DNA of 20,125 nt from DAOTYX01 sp034434635. Its GTDB lineage: Bacteria; Chloroflexota; Anaerolineae; B4-G1; DUEL01. Location of the stretch: contig DAOTYX010000099.1 of NCBI GenBank assembly GCA_034434635.1, positions 1 to 20,125 of the forward strand. The letters run 5' to 3'. A model generated the notes under the pieces. That model saw nothing but the letters and a program-made list of their open reading frames with translations, was not told the DNA's origin and ran no database searches. This document shows, piece after piece, positions 1 through 5,954 of this stretch. How positions within the stretch are numbered: position 1 is the stretch's first letter; every line of letters begins with the position of its first letter. The position numbers were made by a program, and so were the translations under genes.

Positions 1-495
1 GCGCTCGGCGCCGGCTGGAACGCTCCCCATCCGGCTGAGCCCCCGGCCTGGCGCCCCCCCAACCCGCTGACCCTGACCGTGCGCCCGCCAACAGAACAGG
101 CAGTGCGGCTGGTGGGGACGGTCAACCCAACCTTCGCCCTGGAGGCGTCGGCCACGCCGTTGGCCGGGGCGGAGTTCAACGGCTACGGGCTGGTCTTTCG
201 CGCCGAGGGAGAGGAGCGGTATGCCGTCTTCGCCGTCGGCAGCGACGGCTACCTGGCGGTGTTGCGGGTAGAGGACGGGGCGGTGACGCCAGCGCTGAAC
301 TGGCAGTCCTTCCCCCACGTGCGTCGCGGGCGGGAGCCGAACCGGCTGCGCGTGGCGTGCGCCGGGGGGATGTGTCGCTTCTGGGTCAACGATGAGGTCG
401 TGGCCGCCCTCGAGGACGACTTCGGCACGGGCGCGGGGGTGGGGGTGTGGGTGCGACGCTTCACCCCTGCCCCGGTCAGCGTGCGTTTTGAGTAG
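1..495 (+). CDS. C-terminal part of a protein with a lectin/laminin-G-like (GH16/DUF1080-type) domain
   Basis: The frame is open from base 1 to the TAG at 493-495, so the true start lies upstream; a GTG at 79 is only an internal candidate. The visible 164 residues begin with a proline-rich linker, then a beta-rich domain. It has the pattern of concanavalin/laminin-G-like folds: GYGLVFRAEGEERYAVFAV, then RVACAGGMCRFWVND, then GVGVWVRRF and a final VRFE. In DUF1080-type domains such strands carry the sugar-binding or structural core, and the domain often sits at the C terminus of extracellular or sensor proteins. No catalytic residue can be assigned. The last 20 bases overlap the end of the convergent radical SAM gene. 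Function beyond a possible binding domain is inference. Confidence 0.7.
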   Translation, partial: ALGAGWNAPHPAEPPAWRPPNPLTLTVRPPTEQAVRLVGTVNPTFALEASATPLAGAEFNGYGLVFRAEGEERYAVFAVGSDGYLAVLRVEDGAVTPALNWQSFPHVRRGREPNRLRVACAGGMCRFWVNDEVVAALEDDFGTGAGVGVWVRRFTPAPVSVRFE

Positions 496-2215
496 GGGCC
501 GAGCCCCGCAGCCAGCCCAGGCTCTCCAGGCCGATCTCCAACGCCGACCGCCAGACGCCGGGGTCGCCCAACAGCATCCTCAGGTAGGTCAGCATCGGTC
601 CGGGGCGCAGGGCCCAGGCACGGAAGGCCCGCTGCGCCCAGCGCTCCAGGTCTTCCGCCCGCAGATGGGGGTAATCCAGCACCGTCGAGCGGTCCATGTC
701 CACTTCCTCCCAGCAGGTGCCGGGGCGGAACCAGCCGTTCTCCACCACCTCGAAGAAGAACGGCGTTCCCGGGTGGGGTGCGGCGATGTGGAAGAGGGTC
801 AGGTCAAGCGGCAGGTGCCGGGCGAAATCTATGGTGCGACGGATGCTCTCCTCGGTCTCCCCTGGCAGGCCGATGATGAAGTAGCCCCAGTTCCAGATGC
901 CAGCCTTTTTCGCCCAACGGAGGGCCTGCTCCACCTGCTGGCGGGTGATGCCCTTGTGCATGCGGCGCAGCATCCCCTCATCGCCCGACTCGATGCCCCA
1001 GGAGATCATCCAGCAACCGGCGCGGGCCATCGCCTGCAACATCTCCTCGTCCACGAAGTCCACCCGGCTGTTGCATGTCCAGCGCACTTTCAGGCCGCGT
1101 GAGATGATCCCCTCGCAGATGCCCATCACGTGGTCGCGGTTGAGGGTGAAGCAGTCAGCGTACATGTGGATGGCTCGCACGCCCAGCCCTACCAGGTATT
1201 CCACTTCGGCCAGGACATTCTCCGGCGAGCGGAAGCGCACGGAGTTGCCGTAGGAGACGTTCTTGATGCAGAAGCGGCAGGCGGCCGGGCAACCCCGGCT
1301 GGTGACGATGAAGTCGTAGGGCCCACCGACCAGCGGGGCGCGGTACTTCTTCAGCGGCAGCAGGTCGTGGCGCGGCAGGGGCAGCAGGTCCAGGTCGGCG
1401 ATGAATGGCCGGTCGGCGTTGAGCACGATCTCCTGCCCGTCGCGCCAGGCCAGGCCCTTGATGCACGGGATGAGGAGGCGGCGCCGCGCAGGGTCGGCGC
1501 CGAGCCAGGCGGGACGCCAATCCGGGTCGGCGCCGGTGAACAGGCGACGCAGCCGGTCGGCGAAGTCGGGGGGCAGGTCGGGCCACCAGGCGGAATCCTC
1601 ATCGCCCGCAACGCGCCCCTCCAGGGTGTCCACCAGTTCGCGCAGCGTCAGTTCCGGCTCGCCGCGCAGCACGAAGTCCAGCGCCGGGTAGTCCTCCAGC
1701 GTCGCTCGCGGCAGCGGGGTGACGTGGGTACCGAAGGCGACCGTCGTCGCTCCCAGGCTGCGGGCCAGGAAGACGCCGTACATGTCGTTCTGGAGGGTAG
1801 GCGCGGTGACCTGGGTGACGTAGTAACGGGGTTGCTTCTCCCGCAGCAGATGCTCGAAGGCGGCCCAGGTCATGCGTTGCGGGATGGCGTCAATGATCTC
1901 CACCCGGTAGTCGGGGAAGAGCGCCGCCATCTGCGCCAGGTCGGCCTGGGGCCAGATCATCCCCTCGCGCGAGCGGCGCCCCACGCGGTGCTGGCTGCGG
2001 ATCCAGATGCCGCGGTCGGGCGCCGGCGGGTTGACGAGGAGGATGTCCACCGCGCCAGGGGGACGGCTCATCGCCCGCGTGCGCACGGCGGCGTCGGCAT
2101 CGGGGAAGTGAGGCGCGGTGATGCGCTGCCGCACGCGCAACCCGCGATTCAGCGCCGGCCCGCTCGCCTGTGGGTTTCCACGAGAAGCCGGAGTCGCGAC
2201 AGATGGCTTTGACAC
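476..2215 (-). CDS. B12-binding-domain radical SAM protein
   Basis: This 579-residue protein has an N-terminal extension (1-54), a cobalamin-binding-like Rossmann region (about 55-200, DILLVNPPAPDRGIW then VLRGEPELTLRELV) and a radical SAM core (about 300-490). The [4Fe-4S] cysteines are C309, C313 and C316 in RGCPAACRFC, the CxxxCxxC motif. Downstream core motifs are ISWGIESGDEGML and YFIIGLPGETEESI. Related enzymes (BchE, HpnJ, phosphonate methylases) carry out methylation or cyclisation, often in lipid, cofactor or glycan pathways; the substrate cannot be read here. The usual DxHxxG cobalamin-ligand motif is not evident, so B12 may be bound base-off or not at all. The GTG start at 2215 is chosen because AAGGAGG lies 4 bases upstream; the internal ATG at 2071 has no such site. 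It follows the acetyltransferase by 39 bases, probably in one transcript. Confidence 0.88.
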   Translation of the reverse strand: MSKPSVATPASRGNPQASGPALNRGLRVRQRITAPHFPDADAAVRTRAMSRPPGAVDILLVNPPAPDRGIWIRSQHRVGRRSREGMIWPQADLAQMAALFPDYRVEIIDAIPQRMTWAAFEHLLREKQPRYYVTQVTAPTLQNDMYGVFLARSLGATTVAFGTHVTPLPRATLEDYPALDFVLRGEPELTLRELVDTLEGRVAGDEDSAWWPDLPPDFADRLRRLFTGADPDWRPAWLGADPARRRLLIPCIKGLAWRDGQEIVLNADRPFIADLDLLPLPRHDLLPLKKYRAPLVGGPYDFIVTSRGCPAACRFCIKNVSYGNSVRFRSPENVLAEVEYLVGLGVRAIHMYADCFTLNRDHVMGICEGIISRGLKVRWTCNSRVDFVDEEMLQAMARAGCWMISWGIESGDEGMLRRMHKGITRQQVEQALRWAKKAGIWNWGYFIIGLPGETEESIRRTIDFARHLPLDLTLFHIAAPHPGTPFFFEVVENGWFRPGTCWEEVDMDRSTVLDYPHLRAEDLERWAQRAFRAWALRPGPMLTYLRMLLGDPGVWRSALEIGLESLGWLRGSAPTQNAR

Positions 2216-2219
2216 GACG

Positions 2220-2226
2220 CCTCCTT
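2220..2226 (-). promoter_or_regulatory. Strong Shine-Dalgarno site fixing the GTG start of the radical SAM gene
   Basis: On the minus strand AAGGAGG sits 4 bases before the GTG at 2215. It supports the 48-residue N-terminal extension over the later ATG at 2071. Confidence 0.65.
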
Positions 2227-2254
2227 ATGTGTCCTGTGCTCTGGTGGGGCGGGA

Positions 2255-2992
2255 TCAGTAGTAGATCGGGCCGCGCGCCGGGGACTGCTTCCCGTCTATC
2301 TGGCGCACCACCCGCGCTGGCACTCCAGCGACGACGGTGTGCGGCGGCACGTCCTGCGTCACCACGGCCCCTGCGGCCACCACCGCCCCGTGGCCCACGC
2401 GCACGCCGTCGCAGATGACCGCCCCCGAACCGATCCAGACGTCGTCCTCGATGACGATGCCCTCGGCGGTGATCCCCTGCTCGACGAACGGGCGGGTGGG
2501 ATCGTCGAAGACGTGATTCACGGCCACGATCTGCACCAGCGGTGAGGTGTAGACGCGGTCGCCGATGCTCACCCCACCCTGGCCGCGGATGACGGTGTAC
2601 TCCCCGATGAGACTGTCCCGCCCGATGCGGATGCCGGCGTAGGGCAGGTTGCGGAAGTTGTAGACGTGGAGCACGGCGCCGTGCATCACCAGGCTCCCCG
2701 CGCCGATCTCCACGCCGGCCGGACAGGCGTGGATGTAGACCCCCTGGTCGAGGTAAGCGCCGCGGCCCAGGCGGAGGTGGTTGGCGAAGCGCAGGCGCAC
2801 GCCGCTCTCGATGCCGGCCCAGCCATCCATATGCAGCATCAGACGGTAGGTCAGGGCGCGCAGGCCGATGCCCACGACGGTGGGCACCCAGCCGAACAAC
2901 GCCTGGAGCGTCTGTTCCAGCAGGTAGCGAGCCAGGTTGTCCGCCTGACGGCGCAGATAGAGTCCAGGTCCGCCGGTGATTTCCTTGCTCAT
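2255..2992 (-). CDS. Left-handed beta-helix (hexapeptide) acyltransferase, maltose-acetyltransferase type
   Basis: A 245-residue protein with repeated hexapeptide units from about 60 to 225 (VEIGAGSLVMHG, IRIGRDSLIGEYTVI, IVIEDDVWIGSGAVI, VRVGHGAVVAAGAVV), ending in the typical VVAGVPARVVR cap. The likely catalytic histidine is H160 in AVNHVFDDP, as in LbH/MAT-family O-acetyltransferases that move acetyl from acetyl-CoA to a sugar hydroxyl. The N-terminal 50 residues (LLEQTLQALFGWVPTVVGIG) are amphipathic or hydrophobic and resemble those of WcaF-like and other surface-polysaccharide acetyltransferases, so membrane association is possible. It lies between the FCP1-like phosphatase (98-base gap) and the radical SAM gene (39-base gap) on one strand. 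The ATG at 2992 has no close Shine-Dalgarno site; AGAGGGG lies about 15 bases upstream. Acetyltransferase activity is well supported; the acceptor is unknown. Confidence 0.88.
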   Translation of the reverse strand: MSKEITGGPGLYLRRQADNLARYLLEQTLQALFGWVPTVVGIGLRALTYRLMLHMDGWAGIESGVRLRFANHLRLGRGAYLDQGVYIHACPAGVEIGAGSLVMHGAVLHVYNFRNLPYAGIRIGRDSLIGEYTVIRGQGGVSIGDRVYTSPLVQIVAVNHVFDDPTRPFVEQGITAEGIVIEDDVWIGSGAVICDGVRVGHGAVVAAGAVVTQDVPPHTVVAGVPARVVRQIDGKQSPARGPIYY

Positions 2993-3024
2993 TTAGAACA
3001 CAGGTCGTCTCCCCTCTCGAAGGT

Positions 3025-3082
3025 GAGGAAAACCGTCAGCGGATTGGGCAGATTCAGCGGGTTCCCACCCCATGAATCTGCT
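3025..3082 (-). repeat. Dispersed intergenic repeat, copy B (rich in AATCCGCTGA / GAATCTGC)
   Basis: Read on the minus strand, this 58-base stretch aligns by eye with 7976-8031 on the plus strand at about 42 of 58 positions with two small gaps; the middle half matches better (25 of 29). It contains a perfect 9-base inverted repeat, 3048-3056 with 3073-3081 (GCAGATTCA / TGAATCTGC), with a 16-base loop. It lies between the phosphatase and acetyltransferase genes. Confidence 0.6.
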
Positions 3083-3089
3083 TCACGGA

Positions 3090-3728
3090 TCATGGGCCAT
3101 GTTCCCGTTGCAGGAGGAGGGCGAGGCGCTGCTCGCGCAGCGAGTGAAGGCGAGGGCCGAAGTTTTCGAGGAGTTGGAACCAGACGGGGATGGCGTACAG
3201 CACCCGGCGCAGGTCTGCTTCTCCTGCAGCAGCGTCCTCTCTGAAAGGGCTCCACGGCGGGATCGGGATACAGTTGTCGGGGTTGAGGAAGCCGAAGGTC
3301 GTTGGCTCGTCGTCCACTATGAGCACACGGGTGAGGTCGCCGGTGAGGGTGTACAGGTCCTTGACCGGCAGCGTCATGTCCGCGCGCGTCCTGACCAGGG
3401 CGAAGGCGTCGGCCAGGCCGGTGTTCTGAAGGGACTGCGCCACGTATTCCGCCACGCCGAACGACCACAGGCCGACGATGTAGTGGGCGGAAAGTTCCTC
3501 CAGGAAGTCACGTGTGCCAGGGCGCAGGAACAGCGCGGTCGGCTCTGGCTGGCCGTTCCTGTCCATCTCCACAGGGGGGAAGGGAGAGGTGAGCCGCTTT
3601 CTGGCGCATGCTGCCGCGGGGCAGGAAAAGGCCAGGGTGCCGTCCCAGTCCACGATCACCACTCTGGACGAGGGGAAAGGCACGTCTTGGATTGTGGGTG
3701 GCAGGCTCTCGATAGGTTCTGTCATCAT
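3090..3728 (-). CDS. HAD-superfamily phosphatase of the NIF/FCP1-like (CTD phosphatase) family
   Basis: A 212-residue HAD protein. Motif I is VVIVDWDGT (residues 23-31), giving nucleophile and acid-base Asp as DxDxT. Then come RPGTRDFLEELSAHYIVGLW (69-88, motif II position), K123, and the motif III stretch DLTRVLIVDDEPTTFGF with a following CIPIPPW. The order RPG..EFL, KDL, RVxIVDD, IPIPPW is the hallmark of the NLI-interacting-factor (PF03031) family, whose eukaryotic members dephosphorylate the RNA polymerase II CTD or lipin. Bacterial homologues are rarer and their substrates are largely unknown. An upstream ATG at 3755 is in frame, but GAGG sits 6 bases before the ATG at 3728, so that start is preferred. 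The gene diverges from the yceD-sigma operon. Family assignment is strong by motif; the substrate is unknown. Confidence 0.8.
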   Translation of the reverse strand: MMTEPIESLPPTIQDVPFPSSRVVIVDWDGTLAFSCPAAACARKRLTSPFPPVEMDRNGQPEPTALFLRPGTRDFLEELSAHYIVGLWSFGVAEYVAQSLQNTGLADAFALVRTRADMTLPVKDLYTLTGDLTRVLIVDDEPTTFGFLNPDNCIPIPPWSPFREDAAAGEADLRRVLYAIPVWFQLLENFGPRLHSLREQRLALLLQREHGP

Positions 3729-3784
3729 CCTGGGCCTCGAGTGATTGTACCACATTTGGTGTTTTTCAGCAGGGGCGAAAAACC

Positions 3785-3813
3785 TTGACGGAGGGCTTTT
3801 TTTTTGTTATAAT
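3785..3813 (+). promoter_or_regulatory. Sigma-70-type promoter of the yceD-rpoD operon
   Basis: TTGACG at 3785-3790 and TATAAT at 3808-3813 are separated by exactly 17 bases that include a nine-T tract. This matches the -35/-10 consensus at 11 of 12 positions. The predicted transcript start is near 3820, leaving a leader of about 87 bases before the ATG at 3907. Confidence 0.85.
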
Positions 3814-3844
3814 GACTCCTGTAGGGCATCTTGGGAACGCGACT

Positions 3845-3888
3845 GAGAGCCTGTGGATGGCGGGATTCGCCGGAATGGTGAGGCTCTC
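3845..3888 (+). promoter_or_regulatory. Structured 5' leader hairpin upstream of the yceD-like gene
   Basis: GAGAGCCT (3845-3852) and AGGCTCTC (3881-3888) form a perfect 8-base-pair stem. The 28-base loop contains a second small hairpin, GGCG (3859-3862) with CGCC (3868-3871). The element lies wholly inside the predicted leader between the promoter and the ATG at 3907. It could be a regulatory or stabilising structure, but no known riboswitch consensus is recognised. It also argues against the GTG start at 3853. Confidence 0.45.
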
Positions 3889-3906
3889 AGGCGCCAGAAT
3901 GGTGCG

Positions 3907-4407
3907 ATGCTACAGTTCGACCTTTCCCCGCTGCTCGGCGCTCGCCCTGGTGAGCGTCTGGACTTTCCCCTTGACGAAGGCCCCCGGCGGTTGCGCGATA
4001 TTTCTGTCGAGTTTCTGCATGGCAGCCTGCAGTTCACCCGTGTTCAGGGGGGCATTCTGGTGCAGGGGGAGATCGCGACCCGGGTTCAGGCCGAATGCGT
4101 GCGCTGCCTGGAGTACTTCCCGCTGGACGCTGTTCTGGAGGTGGAAGAGACCATCGCGTTGGGTGGACGCCCGCGCCCGGGTATGGTCTATTTCGTCACC
4201 GATGAGGGGTGGTTTGACCCTACCCCCCTGCTGCGCGAACAGGCCTGGGTCGTCCTGCCGATCAAGCCGCTCTGCCGGGCCGACTGTCAAGGGCTGTGCC
4301 CCGAATGCGGGGCCAATCTCAATCTGGGCGCATGTGACTGCCGCCGGGAGCAGGTGAATCCCCACTTCGCTGCCCTGGCGTCTTTCCTGCATCCTGAACA
4401 GGAATAG
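3907..4407 (+). CDS. yceD: DUF177/YceD-family protein (large-subunit rRNA accumulation)
   Basis: A 166-residue protein with the DUF177 layout: MLQFDLSPLLG at the N terminus, a CxxC pair (C64, C67 in ECVRCLEYF), and a cysteine-rich C-terminal motif LCRADCQGLCPECGANLN followed by CDC (C123, C127, C131, C134, C143, C145). In E. coli YceD is linked to 23S rRNA accumulation. An in-frame GTG at 3853 would add 18 residues, but the family begins at MLQF-like sequence and that extension lies in a leader hairpin, so ATG 3907 is used. No strong Shine-Dalgarno site precedes it. The gene ends 7 bases before the sigma-factor start. rpmF (L32), the usual downstream neighbour of yceD, is absent here. Confidence 0.87.
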   Translation: MLQFDLSPLLGARPGERLDFPLDEGPRRLRDISVEFLHGSLQFTRVQGGILVQGEIATRVQAECVRCLEYFPLDAVLEVEETIALGGRPRPGMVYFVTDEGWFDPTPLLREQAWVVLPIKPLCRADCQGLCPECGANLNLGACDCRREQVNPHFAALASFLHPEQE

Positions 4408-4414
4408 AGGGCTT

Positions 4415-5557
4415 ATGGATGCTGTTGTTGAGCTGTTAGAACAGGCTGAGTTGCAAGGATACCTGACAACCGATGACATCCTGGAGATACTGCCAGAGGC
4501 GGAAGATTCCCTGGAACAACTGGAAGAGGTTTTCATCCTGCTCCATGAAGCAGGCATCGAGATCTGCGACGAGCGGCTGGCGCTGGAGGATGATCTGGAG
4601 GTCGGCGAGGTCGCGGGCAGCGAAGAGGACCTCCAGGACCTGGGTGAGATTGCCACTGACGACACGGTGGGCCTTTACCTTAAGGAAATGGCCCGCGTCC
4701 CCCTTCTGAGCACCGACGAAGAGGTGCGTCTGGCGCGGCTGGTGGAGGCGGGCCGCGAGGCGGAGCGGTTGCTGGCCAACGATGGCAACGACCCGGTCGA
4801 GCGGCTGCGCCTGGAGGGGCTGATCGAGCAGGCGCGCCTGGCGCGCGATCATCTGATCAAGGCCAACACCCGCCTGGTCGTCAGCATCGCCAAGAAGTAC
4901 ATCGGCCGCGGGGTGCCCTTCCTCGACCTGATCCAGGAGGGAAACCTGGGCCTGATCAAAGCGGTGGAGAAGTTCGACTACCACCGCGGCTATCGTTTCA
5001 GCACCTACGCCACCTGGTGGATTCGGCAGACCATCACCCGGGCCATCGCTGACCAGGGGCGCACCATCCGCGTGCCGGTGCACATGTCCGACCGCATCCG
5101 TCGCCTTTACCGCACCGCCCGGCAGTTGGAGCAGGAGCGTGGCCGCGCTCCCACCCCCGAGGAGATCGCCAGCGAGATGGACCTGGAGCCACGCAAGGTG
5201 CAGTGGATGCTGAAGGTCTCCTGGCAGCCGCTGAGCCTGGAGCGGCCGGTGGGCGAGGAAGAGGACAGCGAACTGGGCTCCTTCATCGAAGACGAGTCCA
5301 CACCCACGCCGCCACAGACGGCCTACCAGAACATGCTGGCGAAGAAGATCGAGGAGATCCTGACCACCCTCAGCCCGCGCGAGGCGCGCATCCTCCGCCT
5401 GCGCTTCGGCCTGGTCAATGGGCGCAGTTACACCCTGGAGGAGGTGGGGCAGAAGTTTGGCCTCACCCGTGAGCGCATCCGCCAGATCGAGGGGAAGGCC
5501 TTGCGGCGGCTGCGCCATCCGCGCCGCAGCCGTCAGTTACGGGACTATCTGAGCTGA
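4415..5557 (+). CDS. rpoD: Primary RNA polymerase sigma factor (RpoD/SigA)
   Basis: A 380-residue group 1 sigma-70 factor. It has a short acidic region 1.1 (about 1-60), region 1.2 (DDTVGLYLKEMARVPLLST, 82-100), region 2 (about 144-214, with LVVSIAKKYIGRGVPFLDLI and YRFSTYATWWIRQTI), region 3 (about 224-300) and region 4 (about 312-370), ending in the helix-turn-helix LEEVGQKFGLTRERIRQIEG. The 2.4/4.2 residues are intact, so it should read TTGACA/TATAAT promoters such as the one upstream. AGAGGG lies about 5 bases before the ATG. It is co-transcribed with yceD. Length is at the short end for a primary sigma factor, as in non-proteobacterial SigA. It could be one of several SigA paralogues. 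Confidence 0.95.
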   Translation: MDAVVELLEQAELQGYLTTDDILEILPEAEDSLEQLEEVFILLHEAGIEICDERLALEDDLEVGEVAGSEEDLQDLGEIATDDTVGLYLKEMARVPLLSTDEEVRLARLVEAGREAERLLANDGNDPVERLRLEGLIEQARLARDHLIKANTRLVVSIAKKYIGRGVPFLDLIQEGNLGLIKAVEKFDYHRGYRFSTYATWWIRQTITRAIADQGRTIRVPVHMSDRIRRLYRTARQLEQERGRAPTPEEIASEMDLEPRKVQWMLKVSWQPLSLERPVGEEEDSELGSFIEDESTPTPPQTAYQNMLAKKIEEILTTLSPREARILRLRFGLVNGRSYTLEEVGQKFGLTRERIRQIEGKALRRLRHPRRSRQLRDYLS

Positions 5558-5571
5558 ACAAGGCCAGTGGC

Positions 5572-5790
5572 ATGAACCTGCGAACGAAACTGCTCATTTT
5601 CGGCGGCGTCTGCGGCGCTCTGCTGGGGGTCGGGGTGGCTTACCTCTACCTCCGCTCCACCCCCATCGAGGTGGATGAGACGGGAAAGGAACGGTTGCCG
5701 GCGGTCAAGCCGACAGATGGCCTGCGTGTGGTGCTGGGCCTGCTGACGGCCATCCGCGGCATCGTCGGCCTGGGCCAGCCAGGGGTGTGA
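5572..5790 (+). CDS. Small membrane protein, function unknown
   Basis: A 72-residue protein 14 bases after the sigma-factor stop, probably in the same transcript. It has a basic N terminus (MNLRTK), a first hydrophobic segment (about 7-27, LIFGGVCGALLGVGVAYLYL), a short polar loop (30-47, with DETGKERLPAVKPTDG), and a second hydrophobic segment (about 51-68, LRVVLGLLTAIRGIVGL). This predicts a two-segment or hairpin inner-membrane protein. AAGG lies about 6 bases before the ATG. It is not recognised. The location after rpoD suggests co-expression but says nothing certain about function. Confidence 0.68.
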   Translation: MNLRTKLLIFGGVCGALLGVGVAYLYLRSTPIEVDETGKERLPAVKPTDGLRVVLGLLTAIRGIVGLGQPGV

Positions 5791-5819
5791 CGTTTCTCCT
5801 TGACCACGGACGGCGGACG

Positions 5820-5895
5820 GCGGACCACGGACGACGGACCACGGATCGTCATCGGATGGTGACCAGCGGTCTGTGGTCTGTCGTCTGTGGTCTGC
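5820..5895 (+). repeat. Long imperfect hairpin of GGAC/GGTC repeat units between convergent operons
   Basis: In plus-strand RNA 5820-5849 can pair with 5866-5895 over about 30 base pairs. Every non-Watson-Crick position in this span is G-U, and the loop is 16 bases. The left arm repeats GGACCACGGAC and the right arm repeats GTGGTCTG. It lies between the stop of the small membrane protein (5790) and the stop of the convergent fusion gene (5955). It has no T-run, so a classic intrinsic terminator is unlikely, though a bidirectional transcript-end structure is possible. Confidence 0.6.
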
Positions 5896-5954
5896 GGTCT
5901 GGCCTCGGCGATGCCTGACTGCGCAGTGGCGGGCGAGCATGCGCCAGCGCCGCG

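Noticed and set aside
1130..2212. Long plus-strand open frame (360 codons) opposite the radical SAM gene
   Set aside because: It has no family motifs, is rich in Arg/Gly/Val/Gln as expected for antisense of GC-rich DNA, and the minus-strand frame has clear radical SAM motifs.
3744..3749. TACAAT on the minus strand as a -10 for the FCP1-like gene
   Set aside because: No acceptable -35 lies 16-18 bases upstream, and its start point would fall on the Shine-Dalgarno site of the gene.
4436..5518. Long minus-strand frame (360 codons) opposite rpoD
   Set aside because: It is a shadow of the sigma factor; the protein is Leu/Gln/Ala-rich with no recognisable domain.
5800..5910. CRISPR-like array suggested by repeated GGACCACGG/GGTCTG units
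   Set aside because: Units are short, adjacent and without unique spacers of constant length, and they form one hairpin.
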